NCBI GenBank assembly: GCA_947382415.1
Contig: CANCYO010000004.1
Location: forward strand, 1-64,000
Reading direction: 5' to 3'
DNA: 64,000 nucleotides
DNA from: an uncultured Lachnospiraceae bacterium
Lineage (GTDB): Bacteria > Bacillota > Clostridia > Lachnospirales > Lachnospiraceae
Below are positions 25,004-33,130 of this stretch, piece after piece. The translations under genes and the position numbers were made by a program. Below the pieces are notes generated by a model that was not told where the DNA came from, did no database searches, and worked only from the letters and a program-made list of their open reading frames with translations. How positions within the stretch are numbered: position 1 is the stretch's first letter; each line of letters starts with the position of its first letter.

Positions 25004-25726
25004 TTAGCGGACAATCTGTGGTTTCGCTTTTCTGCGTTCCCGTGCGGTCCGCACGGCCAGTACCAGATCATAGCGATACACTACCACATACATTGCCGCA
25101 GCCATACAGAAGGCTGTGAGCACGTCGAACATTGAGTGCTGTTTTATAAAGACTGTGGACATGATGATGGAGCATGCCAGCACAAGGGAGGCAATTTTGA
25201 TGCCTTTTTTGCCTGCCAGTTTTTCACTGTGCATGACGGCGAAATGTGCTCCCAGTGAATTATAAACATGGATGCTGGGCCATAAATTAGTGGGAGTGTC
25301 CGTCCGCCAGAGCGACGCTACCATCTGGGTAAAAATATTATCTCTGGGCATCACGCTCAGTCGCAGGTGATGGCCGTTGGGCCAGAGCGTGGAAATAATC
25401 AGAAAGACGGTCATTCCGGTAAACAGGAACACGCAGGTTCTGTAGTAGTTGGTCTTATCCGTGAAAAACTGATACAGTACCACGGCAGATACATAGCCAA
25501 ACCACATGAAATACGGAATGACGAATACCTCCAGAAACGGTATGTAGTCATCTACAGCCATGTGGATCACACGGTAATGCGATGTGACGGTCTTTTCCAG
25601 ATGCCAGAACCAAAGCCAGTAAATGATGCCATAGACGATCAGGGGCAGGGCGTGTCGGTACTTAATAAAAAAATCCCGGCATTTTGCCAGATTTTGATTT
25701 TTCACTTCAGAATTCAGGTTTTTCAT
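25004..25726 (-). CDS. PAP2 family membrane phosphatase
   Basis: A 240-residue polytopic protein with about six helices. The PAP2 signatures are visible: PSIHVYNSLGAH (with the first catalytic His) and SxxxKxHxxxD as STVFIKQHSMFD. Such enzymes remove phosphate from lipid phosphates such as phosphatidic acid or undecaprenyl diphosphate, or transfer phospho-head-groups; the layout fits the PAP2_3 branch. The start at 25726 is set by GGAGG 9 bases upstream; a longer frame would run through the promoter. The gene is monocistronic and opposite in direction to its neighbours. Confidence 0.88.
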   Translation of the reverse strand: MKNLNSEVKNQNLAKCRDFFIKYRHALPLIVYGIIYWLWFWHLEKTVTSHYRVIHMAVDDYIPFLEVFVIPYFMWFGYVSAVVLYQFFTDKTNYYRTCVFLFTGMTVFLIISTLWPNGHHLRLSVMPRDNIFTQMVASLWRTDTPTNLWPSIHVYNSLGAHFAVMHSEKLAGKKGIKIASLVLACSIIMSTVFIKQHSMFDVLTAFCMAAAMYVVVYRYDLVLAVRTARERRKAKPQIVR

Positions 25727-25768
25727 ATGAATTATCCTCCATTTTTGGGAATCCCCCGGACAACATAT

Positions 25769-25796
25769 AGTATAATCCAACCGGTAAAAAATGCAA
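25769..25796 (-). promoter_or_regulatory. Sigma-A promoter of the PAP2 gene (minus strand)
   Basis: On the minus strand TTGCAT (25796-25791), 16-base spacer, TATACT (25774-25769). Confidence 0.65.
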
Positions 25797-25858
25797 TGCA
25801 TTTTTGAGAATCTTATAGGAATCTTTAGGATTCTTAAGAATTTTAAGAAATTTGGGAC

Positions 25859-25887
25859 TTCCTATTTGGAAGATCTTGTATTATAAT
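25859..25887 (+). promoter_or_regulatory. Possible rho promoter with a long leader
   Basis: A good TATAAT (25882-25887) has only a weak -35 (TTCCTA, 25859-25864). The 336 bases between PAP2 and rho hold no gene; if this promoter is used, rho has a leader of about 170 bases, as is common for autoregulated rho genes. Confidence 0.3.
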
Positions 25888-26062
25888 ACAGTTGAGATGA
25901 CGTCGGCTCACAGTCAAGGGCACATCAAGGACCTGTCTTTTAGAAACAATCCCTTACGGAATGATATGAATAAAGAGTAAATGATATAATGCTGAGAATG
26001 AGATATTGAAGATGAAAATAAGCGGCGGATGCTGTGTTGAGAGGTGTTGACGGGAGGTATTT

Positions 26063-27568
26063 ATGAGAGAAAAGTATGAATCACTGGCGTTGTTGCAATT
26101 GAAGGAGCTGGCCAAGGTTCGCGGTCTGAAGGGCACCTCTGCGATGAAGAAGGCAGAACTGGTGGAGGCTATGCTGGCGGAGGACGAGCGTCAGAAAGAG
26201 CTTGCCCGGACGGCGGCTCCCGAGACAGCGTCAGGTGCAGCGCCTGCGGCAAATGCAGGTTCAAGGGCGGCAGTAAATGCAGCGCCTGCGGCAAATACGG
26301 GCTCCCGGGCGGCATCGTCCGGCACAGTGACTGCGTCTGCCTCGGTTCTCAGGGAATCCGTGGAAGAGCAGGGCATGTCTTACGGGCAGAGCCGCAGTCA
26401 GGAAACCGGTGAGGAGGGAAGCCAGATTCCCAAGGATCTCGACAGCGGTCTGGAAGCCAGAGGTATTCTGGAAGTTATGCCCGACGGCTATGGGTTCATC
26501 CGCTGCGAGAACTATCTGCCCGGTGAGAACGACGTTTATGTGGCGCCCAGCCAGATTCGCCGTTTTGGTTTGAAAACAGGTGATATTTTATGCGGCAATA
26601 AGCGGGTTAAGACGCAGCAGGAGAAATTCAGCGCCCTTTTGTTTGTGCGTTCTATCAACGGCTACACCCCGGATGAGTGTGCCAAACGCAAGAATTTTGA
26701 GGATATGACGCCCATTTTTCCCAATGAGCGCATTAAGCTGGAGACTCCGGGCTGCGGCGTGTCCATGAGAGTCATGGATTTGGTCAGCCCTGTGGGAAAG
26801 GGCCAGAGAGGAATGATCGTATCGCCGCCCAAGGCCGGAAAGACCACGTTGTTGAAGGAAGTGGCAAAGTCCATCCTGCGGGCTAATCCGCGGATGCATA
26901 TGCTGATTCTTTTGATTGACGAGCGCCCTGAGGAGGTCACGGACATTAAGGAGGCCATTGTCGGGAAAAATGTGGAGGTGATCTATTCCACATTTGACGA
27001 GCTGCCTGAGCATCACAAGCGTGTGTCCGAGATGGTGATCGAGCGGGCGAAGCGTCTGGTGGAGCACAAGAAGGATGTGGTGATCCTGCTTGACAGCATC
27101 ACCCGTCTGACCAGAGCCTACAATCAGGTGGTGCCCCCCAGCGGGCGCACTCTGTCCGGCGGTCTCGACCCGGCGGCTCTGCACATGCCCAAGCGATTTT
27201 TCGGTGCAGCGCGCAATATGCGCGAGGGAGGGAGCCTGACAATTCTGGCCACCGCCCTGGTGGAGACCGGCAGCAAGATGGACGATGTGGTCTATGAGGA
27301 GTTTAAAGGAACCGGTAATATGGAGATGGTACTGGACCGCAAGCTCTCCGAGAAGCGTATTTTCCCTGCCATCGACCTGGCGAAGTCCAGCACCAGAAGA
27401 GAAGACCTGCTTCTCGACAGTGAGGAGCTGGAGGCCATCAATATCATGCGCAAGGCGCTGAACGGAATGAAATCTGACGAGGCCACAGACCGGATTCTCG
27501 ATATGTTCGCCCACACGAGAAATAATTTTGAGTTTGTCAATATGGTCAAGAAAAACAGATTTATATAA
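26063..27568 (+). CDS. rho: Transcription termination factor Rho
   Basis: Rho is the hexameric RNA helicase that ends transcription. The 501-residue protein has the N-terminal Rho/SAP helical domain (LALLQLKELAKVRGLKG), an Ala/Ser-rich insertion (about residues 50-130), the RNA-binding cold-shock-like domain (GILEVMPDGYGFIR), Walker A (PPKAGKTTLLK), Walker B (DVVILLDSIT), the Q-loop (RAYNQVVPPSGRTLSGG) and the R-loop (TALVETGSKMDDV). The insertion contains a 14-residue repeat (APAANAGSRAAVNA). GGGAGG lies upstream of the ATG. The next gene, rpmE, has its own promoter. Confidence 0.98.
   Translation: MREKYESLALLQLKELAKVRGLKGTSAMKKAELVEAMLAEDERQKELARTAAPETASGAAPAANAGSRAAVNAAPAANTGSRAASSGTVTASASVLRESVEEQGMSYGQSRSQETGEEGSQIPKDLDSGLEARGILEVMPDGYGFIRCENYLPGENDVYVAPSQIRRFGLKTGDILCGNKRVKTQQEKFSALLFVRSINGYTPDECAKRKNFEDMTPIFPNERIKLETPGCGVSMRVMDLVSPVGKGQRGMIVSPPKAGKTTLLKEVAKSILRANPRMHMLILLIDERPEEVTDIKEAIVGKNVEVIYSTFDELPEHHKRVSEMVIERAKRLVEHKKDVVILLDSITRLTRAYNQVVPPSGRTLSGGLDPAALHMPKRFFGAARNMREGGSLTILATALVETGSKMDDVVYEEFKGTGNMEMVLDRKLSEKRIFPAIDLAKSSTRREDLLLDSEELEAINIMRKALNGMKSDEATDRILDMFAHTRNNFEFVNMVKKNRFI
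26237..26320 (+). repeat. 42-bp tandem duplication in the rho linker
   Basis: An 18-base block (GCAGCGCCTGCGGCAAAT) recurs at 26237 and 26279, and the surrounding 42 bases are similar, giving two 14-residue units in the disordered N-terminal insertion. Confidence 0.75.
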
Positions 27569-27582
27569 ATTTAATTTGGGTA

Positions 27583-27611
27583 TTGCAAGCTCTGCTTGTC
27601 TGTGTTACAAT
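27583..27611 (+). promoter_or_regulatory. Sigma-A promoter of rpmE
   Basis: TTGCAA (27583-27588), 17-base spacer, TACAAT (27606-27611). It gives a leader of about 75 bases. Confidence 0.75.
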
Positions 27612-27691
27612 AATACCGCTGTTTGTGGTTCCATAAGCAGTGCGGATGAGAACAAAACTAATACACGATATTTGCATAGAGAGGTGAAAGC

Positions 27692-27892
27692 ATGAAAGAA
27701 GGAATCCATCCCCAGTACTATCAGGCTACCGTTACCTGCAACTGCGGTAACACATTCGTGACCGGCTCTACCAAGCCCGAGATTCACGTGGAGGTCTGCT
27801 CCAAATGTCATTCATTCTACACAGGTCAGCAGAAGACTGCAAGAGCTGACGGACGCATTGATAAGTTCAACAAGAAATACGGTGTCAAATAA
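27692..27892 (+). CDS. rpmE: 50S ribosomal protein L31 (zinc-binding form)
   Basis: A 66-residue large-subunit protein. The four zinc cysteines are present (CNCGNTF and VCSKCHSFYTG), so this is the zinc-containing C+ type rather than the zinc-free paralogue. AGAGGTG lies 7-8 bases before the ATG. It has its own promoter and a strong terminator. Confidence 0.97.
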   Translation: MKEGIHPQYYQATVTCNCGNTFVTGSTKPEIHVEVCSKCHSFYTGQQKTARADGRIDKFNKKYGVK

Positions 27893-27903
27893 GAATGCAG
27901 GCG

Positions 27904-27940
27904 AAAGGTTGAGGTATTTCTATCTCAACCTTTTTTGTCT
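27904..27940 (+). terminator. Rho-independent terminator of rpmE
   Basis: AAAGGTTGAG (27904-27913) pairs with CTCAACCTTT (27924-27933), followed by TTTTTTGTCTT. A second arm downstream (AACCTTTCG, 27942-27950) could instead pair with CGAAAGGTT (27902-27910). Confidence 0.88.
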
Positions 27941-28017
27941 TAACCTTTCGTATTCCCGGGAAGGCAGCATTGCCGGGGGATTGGGTTGAATCAGAGTAAA
28001 TCAAAGCAGGAGCAGTT

Positions 28018-29010
28018 ATGGCGAGAAAGAAGAAATGTCGCTATTCCGGAATCGGCGGACAGGCCGTTCTGGAGGGCGTTATGATGAAAAATAAAGAACG
28101 GTATGCCATCGCGGTACGAAAGCCAAACGGCGAGATTGATGTGGAGATTGAGCATTATCAGGAACTGGTGCATGGCAACAGGTTAAAAAAGCTTCCTTTG
28201 ATCAGAGGGGTGTTCAATTTTTTGGATTCTATGATCTTGGGGACGAAGGCCCTGAATCATTCTGCGGCCTTCTATGAGGAGGAGAGCGACGGGGCAAAGT
28301 CCGGGCAGACGTCCGAAGGGGGCGGAGGCGAGAAGCTGATGAATCTGCTGGTGGCGCTTTTTTCTGTGGCGTTGGCAGTGGGCATTTTTATTGTGCTGCC
28401 CTATTTCATTTCCTCCTTTTTTGAGAGATATATCAGAAACGCGTCTCTGTTGGCAATCTTTGAGGGCTGTATCCGCATTGTGATATTCCTGCTATACGCG
28501 TGGGGCATCAGCGCTATGAAGGATATCAGGCGTCTGTATCAATATCACGGCGCCGAGCATAAATGTATCAATTGTATCGAGAAGGGGCGGCCGCTCACCG
28601 TACACAATGTGATGAGGAGCTCCAGACAGCACAGGCGCTGCGGAACAAGTTTTATCTTTTTTGTGCTGTTGGTGAGTATCATTCTGTTTTTCTTCATCAG
28701 AGTGGACAATGTGGTGGAAAAAGTGGTGCTGCGAATCCTGCTGATGCCTGTGGTGGCCGGTATTTCCTATGAATTGATCCGGCTTGCGGGGCGGAGCGAT
28801 AATATCATCGTGAGGATTCTGTCAGCGCCGGGCATGTGCATTCAGCGGCTGACCACCAGAGAACCGGATGAGCAGATGGTGGAGGTGGCCATCGCAGCGG
28901 TGGAGGCTGTTTTTGACTGGAAAACATATCTCAGAGATGTCTTTGGCTACGAGGTAGATGAAACCTGGATGGATGACGGAGGTTCCCCGGAGGCCGGGCA
29001 GCCGTCATGA
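28018..29010 (+). CDS. yqhQ: DUF1385 (YqhQ-like) membrane protein
   Basis: A 330-residue protein of the DUF1385 family. Signatures: GGQAVLEGVMM at residues 13-23 and YHGAEHKCI near 180. There are about four hydrophobic helices (about 112-135, 150-168, 210-228, 235-252). Function is unknown. It overlaps prmC by an ATGA junction, and the DUF1385-prmC-prfA order is common in Clostridia, so translational coupling with release-factor modification is likely. Confidence 0.9.
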   Translation: MARKKKCRYSGIGGQAVLEGVMMKNKERYAIAVRKPNGEIDVEIEHYQELVHGNRLKKLPLIRGVFNFLDSMILGTKALNHSAAFYEEESDGAKSGQTSEGGGGEKLMNLLVALFSVALAVGIFIVLPYFISSFFERYIRNASLLAIFEGCIRIVIFLLYAWGISAMKDIRRLYQYHGAEHKCINCIEKGRPLTVHNVMRSSRQHRRCGTSFIFFVLLVSIILFFFIRVDNVVEKVVLRILLMPVVAGISYELIRLAGRSDNIIVRILSAPGMCIQRLTTREPDEQMVEVAIAAVEAVFDWKTYLRDVFGYEVDETWMDDGGSPEAGQPS

Positions 29011-29849
29011 TATACAGAGAGTGTTATGATTGGGGGAGGGCTGTTCTGGAGGCGGCGGGCGTTCCCGAGGCGGATTTGGATGCCAGACTGCTGTTGGAAT
29101 ATGTCTGCGGGACGGACCGGAATACGCTTTTGGTTCACGGCGGCCGGGAGGTGACGGCGGAGGAGCTGAACCGCTATGAGGATCTGACGGCCCGGCGGGC
29201 AGGGCGGATTCCCCTGCAGCAGCTCACAGGGGTGCAGGAGTTCATGGGGCTGACCTTTCAGGTAAATGAGCATGTGCTGATTCCAAGGCAGGATACGGAG
29301 ATTCTGGTGGAGGAGGTTCTGCGGAAGCTGCACGACGGGATGCGTATTCTGGACATGTGTACCGGAAGCGGCTGTATTCTGATAAGCCTGCTGCATTATT
29401 CAAACGGATGCAAAGGCGTAGGGGCGGATATCTCGCCGGAGGCGCTGAAGGTGGCGGAAGAGAATGCCGCGCGGCTTCTGGGTGCAGAGCGGTCTGTTAA
29501 GTTTTTGCAGAGCAATCTGTTTGAGGCCATATCAGGAAAATATGAGATCATTGTATCTAATCCGCCTTATATTGTGAGGAGTGATATTCCGGAGCTGATG
29601 CCGGAGGTGCGGGAGCATGAGCCTGTGACGGCTTTGGACGGCGGAGAGGATGGGCTGGATTTTTACAGGGAGATCGCAAAGGAGAGCAGAGCTTATCTGA
29701 CGGGAGGCGGGATGCTGTTTTTTGAGATCGGATGCAGCCAGGGGGCTGCCGTGCAGGAGTGTATGAGACAAAACGGTTTTGTGGAGACTGTGATCAGGAA
29801 GGATTATTCCGGCCTTGACCGGGTGGTCTATGGCATATGGCCCGGATGA
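29007..29849 (+). CDS. prmC: Peptide chain release factor N5-glutamine methyltransferase
   Basis: PrmC methylates the GGQ glutamine of release factors with S-adenosylmethionine. The 280-residue protein has the N-terminal helical domain, the QxLTG motif (LQQLTGVQEFMG), SAM-binding motif I (LDMCTGSGCI), and the catalytic NPPY motif (IVSNPPYIV). Its substrate RF1 is encoded next, 54 bases downstream. The start overlaps the previous stop. Confidence 0.95.
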   Translation: MIYRECYDWGRAVLEAAGVPEADLDARLLLEYVCGTDRNTLLVHGGREVTAEELNRYEDLTARRAGRIPLQQLTGVQEFMGLTFQVNEHVLIPRQDTEILVEEVLRKLHDGMRILDMCTGSGCILISLLHYSNGCKGVGADISPEALKVAEENAARLLGAERSVKFLQSNLFEAISGKYEIIVSNPPYIVRSDIPELMPEVREHEPVTALDGGEDGLDFYREIAKESRAYLTGGGMLFFEIGCSQGAAVQECMRQNGFVETVIRKDYSGLDRVVYGIWPG

Positions 29850-29903
29850 AGCCTGTGAACCGGATGAGGCTGGTGGAAAAACTGTTTTGGTATGGAGGAT
29901 AGT

Positions 29904-30980
29904 ATGTTTGACAGATTAGAGGATTTATTGATTCGTTTTGAGGAGATATTGGGAGAGTTACATGAGCCCACTGTCACCAACAATCAGGAGCGTTTCCGTA
30001 AGCTCATGAAGGAGCAGAGCGACCTGACTCCCATCGTGGAGGCTTACAAAGAGTACAAAAAGTGCAGACAGGACGTGGAGGACTCGCTGGCCATGCTGGA
30101 CGAGGAGAGCGATGAAGAGATGCGCGACATGATTAAGGAAACGCTGAATGAGAGCCGCAGCCGCGTGGAGGAGCTGGAGCAGGAGCTGAAGATTCTGCTG
30201 TTGCCCAAAGACCCCAACGATGACAAGAATGTGATCGTGGAGATCCGCGCCGGTGCGGGCGGGGACGAGGCGGCATTGTTTGCCGCAGAGATTTATCGTA
30301 TGTATGTACACTATGCCGAGAGCAGACGCTGGAGAGTGGAGACCATGAATGTGGACGAGATCGGTATCGGCGGCATGAAGGAAGTGCAGTTTATGATAAA
30401 CGGGCAGGGGGCGTACTCCGTGATGAAGTATGAGAGCGGCGTACACCGCGTACAGCGTGTGCCTGAGACGGAGAGCGGCGGACGCATTCATACCTCTACC
30501 ATCAGCGTTGCTGTGATGCCTGAGGTGGACGAGGATATCGACATCAAGATTGAGGACAAGGATATCCGTATCGACGTGATGCGCGCTTCGGGAAATGGCG
30601 GACAGTGTGTAAATACCACGGATTCCGCGGTGCGTCTGACACATTACCCCACGGGAATCGTGGTTTACAGCCAGACGGAAAAGTCCCAGATACAGAACAA
30701 GGCGAAGGCCTTTGCCCTGCTGAAGGCAAAGCTCTATGACATCGAACAGCAGCAGCGCCATGACGCTGAGGCTGAGCTTCGCCGCAGCCAGATCGGAACC
30801 GGCGACCGCTCGGAAAAGATCCGTACCTACAACTTCCCTCAGGGACGCGTGACAGATCACCGTATCGGCCTGACCATCTACAAGCTGGACAAGGTTATGA
30901 ACGGCGATATTCAGGAGATACTCGACGCCTGCATCGCAGCCGACCAGGCGGCAAAATTAGTAAAAATGAACGAAAACTAA
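29904..30980 (+). CDS. prfA: Peptide chain release factor 1
   Basis: RF1 ends translation at UAA and UAG. The 358-residue protein has the codon-reading tripeptide PxT as PET (RVPETESGGRIHTS) and the catalytic GGQ in ASGNGGQCVNTTDSA. The ATG at 29904 is chosen over the one at 29892 because GGAGG (29894-29898) overlaps the latter and because family members begin with a motif like MFDRL. The last codons and stop are part of a 59-bp tandem duplication. A 14-bp inverted repeat (30939-30952 with 30983-30996) spans the stop codon. Confidence 0.97.
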   Translation: MFDRLEDLLIRFEEILGELHEPTVTNNQERFRKLMKEQSDLTPIVEAYKEYKKCRQDVEDSLAMLDEESDEEMRDMIKETLNESRSRVEELEQELKILLLPKDPNDDKNVIVEIRAGAGGDEAALFAAEIYRMYVHYAESRRWRVETMNVDEIGIGGMKEVQFMINGQGAYSVMKYESGVHRVQRVPETESGGRIHTSTISVAVMPEVDEDIDIKIEDKDIRIDVMRASGNGGQCVNTTDSAVRLTHYPTGIVVYSQTEKSQIQNKAKAFALLKAKLYDIEQQQRHDAEAELRRSQIGTGDRSEKIRTYNFPQGRVTDHRIGLTIYKLDKVMNGDIQEILDACIAADQAAKLVKMNEN

Positions 30981-31063
30981 AGGCCGCCTGGTCGGCTTGG
31001 ACCGAGGCGGCAAAGTTAGTGAAGATGAACGAAAACTAAAGGCCGCCTGGCCGGCTTGGACCG
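30946..31063 (+). repeat. 59-bp tandem duplication of the prfA 3' end
   Basis: Two copies, 30946-31004 and 31005-31063, differ at only a few positions. Each contains the last codons of prfA (KLVKMNEN and stop) and a GC-rich arm (GGCCGCCTGGTCGGC in the first copy). The second copy is untranslated. The 14-bp inverted repeat across the stop may act as a 3' stabiliser or terminator; no clear T tract follows. Confidence 0.85.
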
Positions 31064-31145
31064 GGTTTTGCCAGAAACTAATTTATTGGGGGCCGGCGTA
31101 GATACCGGTATATTTCATCTTCCCGATGCAGGGAAAATGATGCTG

Positions 31146-31481
31146 TTATTCGTCTGTTTCATCTGTCTGTGCATTACCGAACAGAATACGCATATAATCG
31201 CGGCGGGCATACAAAACACGGTCTATATAGACATCTTTTCCATAGGCCCGGTAGAACACGAGGTAGTTTCCGCTTACGAGAAAACGGTAATCGCTTTCCG
31301 TGTCCGCAACCGAAGAAAGAGGAGTCCCTACATAAGCTTGATTTTTCAGGACGTGGATTTTCTTTGTGATTCTGCTTACGGTTGCCAGGGCCGCGTCCGG
31401 GTTTTCAAGTTCCTCCGTGATATAGGCTTTGATTTCGGCCAGGTCATTTTGCACCTCTTTCGATAAATGCAGGCTATTCAT
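31146..31481 (-). CDS. RelE/ParE family toxin
   Basis: A 111-residue type II toxin. Family features: N-terminal helix pair (SKEVQNDLAEIKAYITEEL), and the core strands YRFLVSGNYLVFYR and VYIDRVLYARRDYMRILF, the latter carrying the conserved Arg/Tyr pattern of RelE-like ribonucleases. It lies directly after its antitoxin with an 8-base overlap, typical of such operons. Whether it cuts mRNA (RelE) or targets gyrase (ParE) cannot be decided here. Confidence 0.88.
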   Translation of the reverse strand: MNSLHLSKEVQNDLAEIKAYITEELENPDAALATVSRITKKIHVLKNQAYVGTPLSSVADTESDYRFLVSGNYLVFYRAYGKDVYIDRVLYARRDYMRILFGNAQTDETDE

Positions 31482-31728
31482 GGGAAAGCCCGAGGTTTTC
31501 CTCCACCGCCTCCAATGTCAGCCAGCCTTTCTCTTCCCCGGATTTCCGGCCTTTTTCAAGCTCGTTCATCAGCCGGATGGTTGCCTGTGTCTTTTCATAG
31601 TCCTGTATGTCAATAATTGCATAGCGCCCCCGGCCGTTTTTCGTCAGGAAAACGGGAGCGCCCACTGCTACATCATGCAGTACCTCGCTGTAATTTCGCA
31701 GATCGGAAATAGGTTTAATGTTTGGCAT
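31474..31728 (-). CDS. Phd/YefM family antitoxin
   Basis: An 84-residue antitoxin with the Phd/YefM N-terminal DNA-binding fold (MPNIKPISDLRNYSEVL, GAPVFLTKNGRGRYAIID) and a C-terminal helix that would wrap the toxin. The start at 31728 has AGGAG 9 bases upstream and a sigma-A promoter just before it; the longer frame upstream is mobile-element debris. The protein should repress its own promoter. Confidence 0.88.
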   Translation of the reverse strand: MPNIKPISDLRNYSEVLHDVAVGAPVFLTKNGRGRYAIIDIQDYEKTQATIRLMNELEKGRKSGEEKGWLTLEAVEENLGLSHE

Positions 31729-31752
31729 AAGGTTCAGCTCCTTTCTGCCATT

Positions 31753-31781
31753 AGTATAACCCGGTCTGCTGTAAAATTCAA
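31753..31781 (-). promoter_or_regulatory. Promoter of the toxin-antitoxin operon (minus strand)
   Basis: On the minus strand TTGAAT (31781-31776), 17-base spacer, TATACT (31758-31753). Confidence 0.75.
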
Positions 31782-31811
31782 CGGCAAAATTTACAACACA
31801 TATCATGGGAA

Positions 31812-32016
31812 TTATAAGCCTTCCCTCCATTAACCAGAGCCGCGCCTGTGCAATCCGCTCCGTAGCCTGGCCGTAAAAGGCCGGGGCTGGTGTAGGGCTT
31901 TATCAGGTACTCGCAAAGTTCCACGGGCTTTTGGGTGGGGTGGACAGTATGGGCCACGGTCTGGAATGACAGCAGGTTTTCCGGAAACTGCCGCCCATCC
32001 TCCGAGCCGCCGCTGT
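31812..32016 (-). pseudogene. Remnant of a phage-type DNA methyltransferase
   Basis: Read on the minus strand, a short frame encodes EDGRQFPENLLSFQTVAHT, then HPTQKPVELCEYLI and KPYTSPG, the typical C-terminal region of site-specific DNA methyltransferases of phages and mobile elements. Directly after SPG the frame shifts into FYGQATERIAQARLWL, which matches the last helix of the same family. The segment normally between them, with the SAM-binding DxxxGSGTT motif, is missing, so an internal deletion and frameshift inactivated it. The 5' part of the gene is gone too. Confidence 0.65.
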
Positions 32017-32032
32017 TTTAAATCTCCGGTTC

Positions 32033-32875
32033 TTATTGCCGGCAAACACGGATATCCATATCCCGGTTGCCGATGTACATATCCCGGTTTCCGTCAAGGG
32101 TGTGATATTTCATGATGCTGTAATCTTCGTATTGATACAAAGAACTTCCGCCGTCATCAAAGAAGACCCCTTGGGCGATGCCGTTATTTACATCCTGATT
32201 TGCGCGGGTCAGCAGGGCGTTCAGGGTGATCCTGCCGCTCTCCAGGGCTTCCTCCAGGGACATGGTCTGACCGTCAACACTGATGGTGACGTCGGATATT
32301 CCGTAATAGTAGAGGCCGTCGCTGACCAGGGCTGTTTCCTTAGACCCGGATTCTTCAGCCGGTGTAACAGAAAGCTCAAATTCACGAAAGCCTTCCGTGG
32401 AGATATCGTCTGTAAGAATCTCAAAATCAGACCTCAGGGAAGGAGTCTCATAATAGTAGACCACAACTCTGCGGCCTTTCCCATATAGATAATCAGGGTG
32501 TTCGGACGGGTAACTGACAGTAAATCTGTCGGATAGCTGCCGTTCCTCTTCATTTTCATCGGGTTCCACGATCATATAGGAGCCTGTCTCTTCTATAACA
32601 GTTCCCAGAAAGCTGTGTTCTGTCGTGCTGTCAATTTCCGTGGAGGAAGAGTTCGGAGTAATCGTTTCTGGAGTAATCGTTTCAGGGGTAAGCTTTTCCG
32701 GAGAGAGAGTTTCCGGCGTGTTGATCTCCGGATTGGGTATTTCCGAAGGCATTATCTGTATGTCCCGGGATGCCGGTTCAGAGGAGATATTGTTTTGGGC
32801 ATCCGTCCTGCCGGCACATCCGGCCAGCAATAAGATATTAACCAGTACAAAAGAGAGTAGTTTCTGTTTTTTCAT
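32033..32875 (-). CDS. Lipoprotein with Pro/Glu/Thr repeat linker, unknown
   Basis: A 280-residue lipoprotein: basic start, hydrophobic segment and lipobox LAGC at about residues 15-22. A linker of repeated PETxTPE/PEKLTPE motifs (about 45-80) likely spans the cell wall. The remaining part includes a region with RFTVSYPSEHPDYLYGKG and a C-terminal module (MSLEEALESGRITLNALL, YHTLDGNRDMYIG) that I recall from other Lachnospiraceae exported proteins but cannot name. GGAGG lies 8 bases before the start at 32875. It is monocistronic on the minus strand. Confidence 0.7.
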   Translation of the reverse strand: MKKQKLLSFVLVNILLLAGCAGRTDAQNNISSEPASRDIQIMPSEIPNPEINTPETLSPEKLTPETITPETITPNSSSTEIDSTTEHSFLGTVIEETGSYMIVEPDENEEERQLSDRFTVSYPSEHPDYLYGKGRRVVVYYYETPSLRSDFEILTDDISTEGFREFELSVTPAEESGSKETALVSDGLYYYGISDVTISVDGQTMSLEEALESGRITLNALLTRANQDVNNGIAQGVFFDDGGSSLYQYEDYSIMKYHTLDGNRDMYIGNRDMDIRVCRQ

Positions 32876-33040
32876 CCTGAAATCCTCCATGAAGTTTGCA
32901 GATTTGCTTTTATCAGCGGCTTTTATATCTGTATAGACGCAGAATATCCTGAAAAGTTTCAGGTATCTGCGATTATTCTTCCTGCAATGATCCTGCGATG
33001 GCCATGACGAATTTTGACTTTGCAGGAAGCGGTACTTTTA

Positions 33041-33049
33041 TGTTATAAT
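33041..33049 (+). promoter_or_regulatory. Extended -10 promoter of the J-like/TPR gene
   Basis: TGTTATAAT gives a TGn-extended -10. The best -35 match (TTGACT, 33014-33019) is 24 bases away, too far, so the extended -10 is likely the main element. The rest of 32876-33130 shows nothing else. Confidence 0.45.
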
Positions 33050-33130
33050 TAATTTTATATATCTAAAGTCCGAATGCAGAGTCAGGACAGGTAAGGCTGG
33101 CAGGTGTTTCAGATAGTTATGGGAGGCAGT

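Noticed and set aside
31830..32097. Short minus-strand frames as small genes next to the lipoprotein
   Set aside because: Another frame of the same DNA matches methyltransferase motifs, so these are out-of-frame readings of debris.
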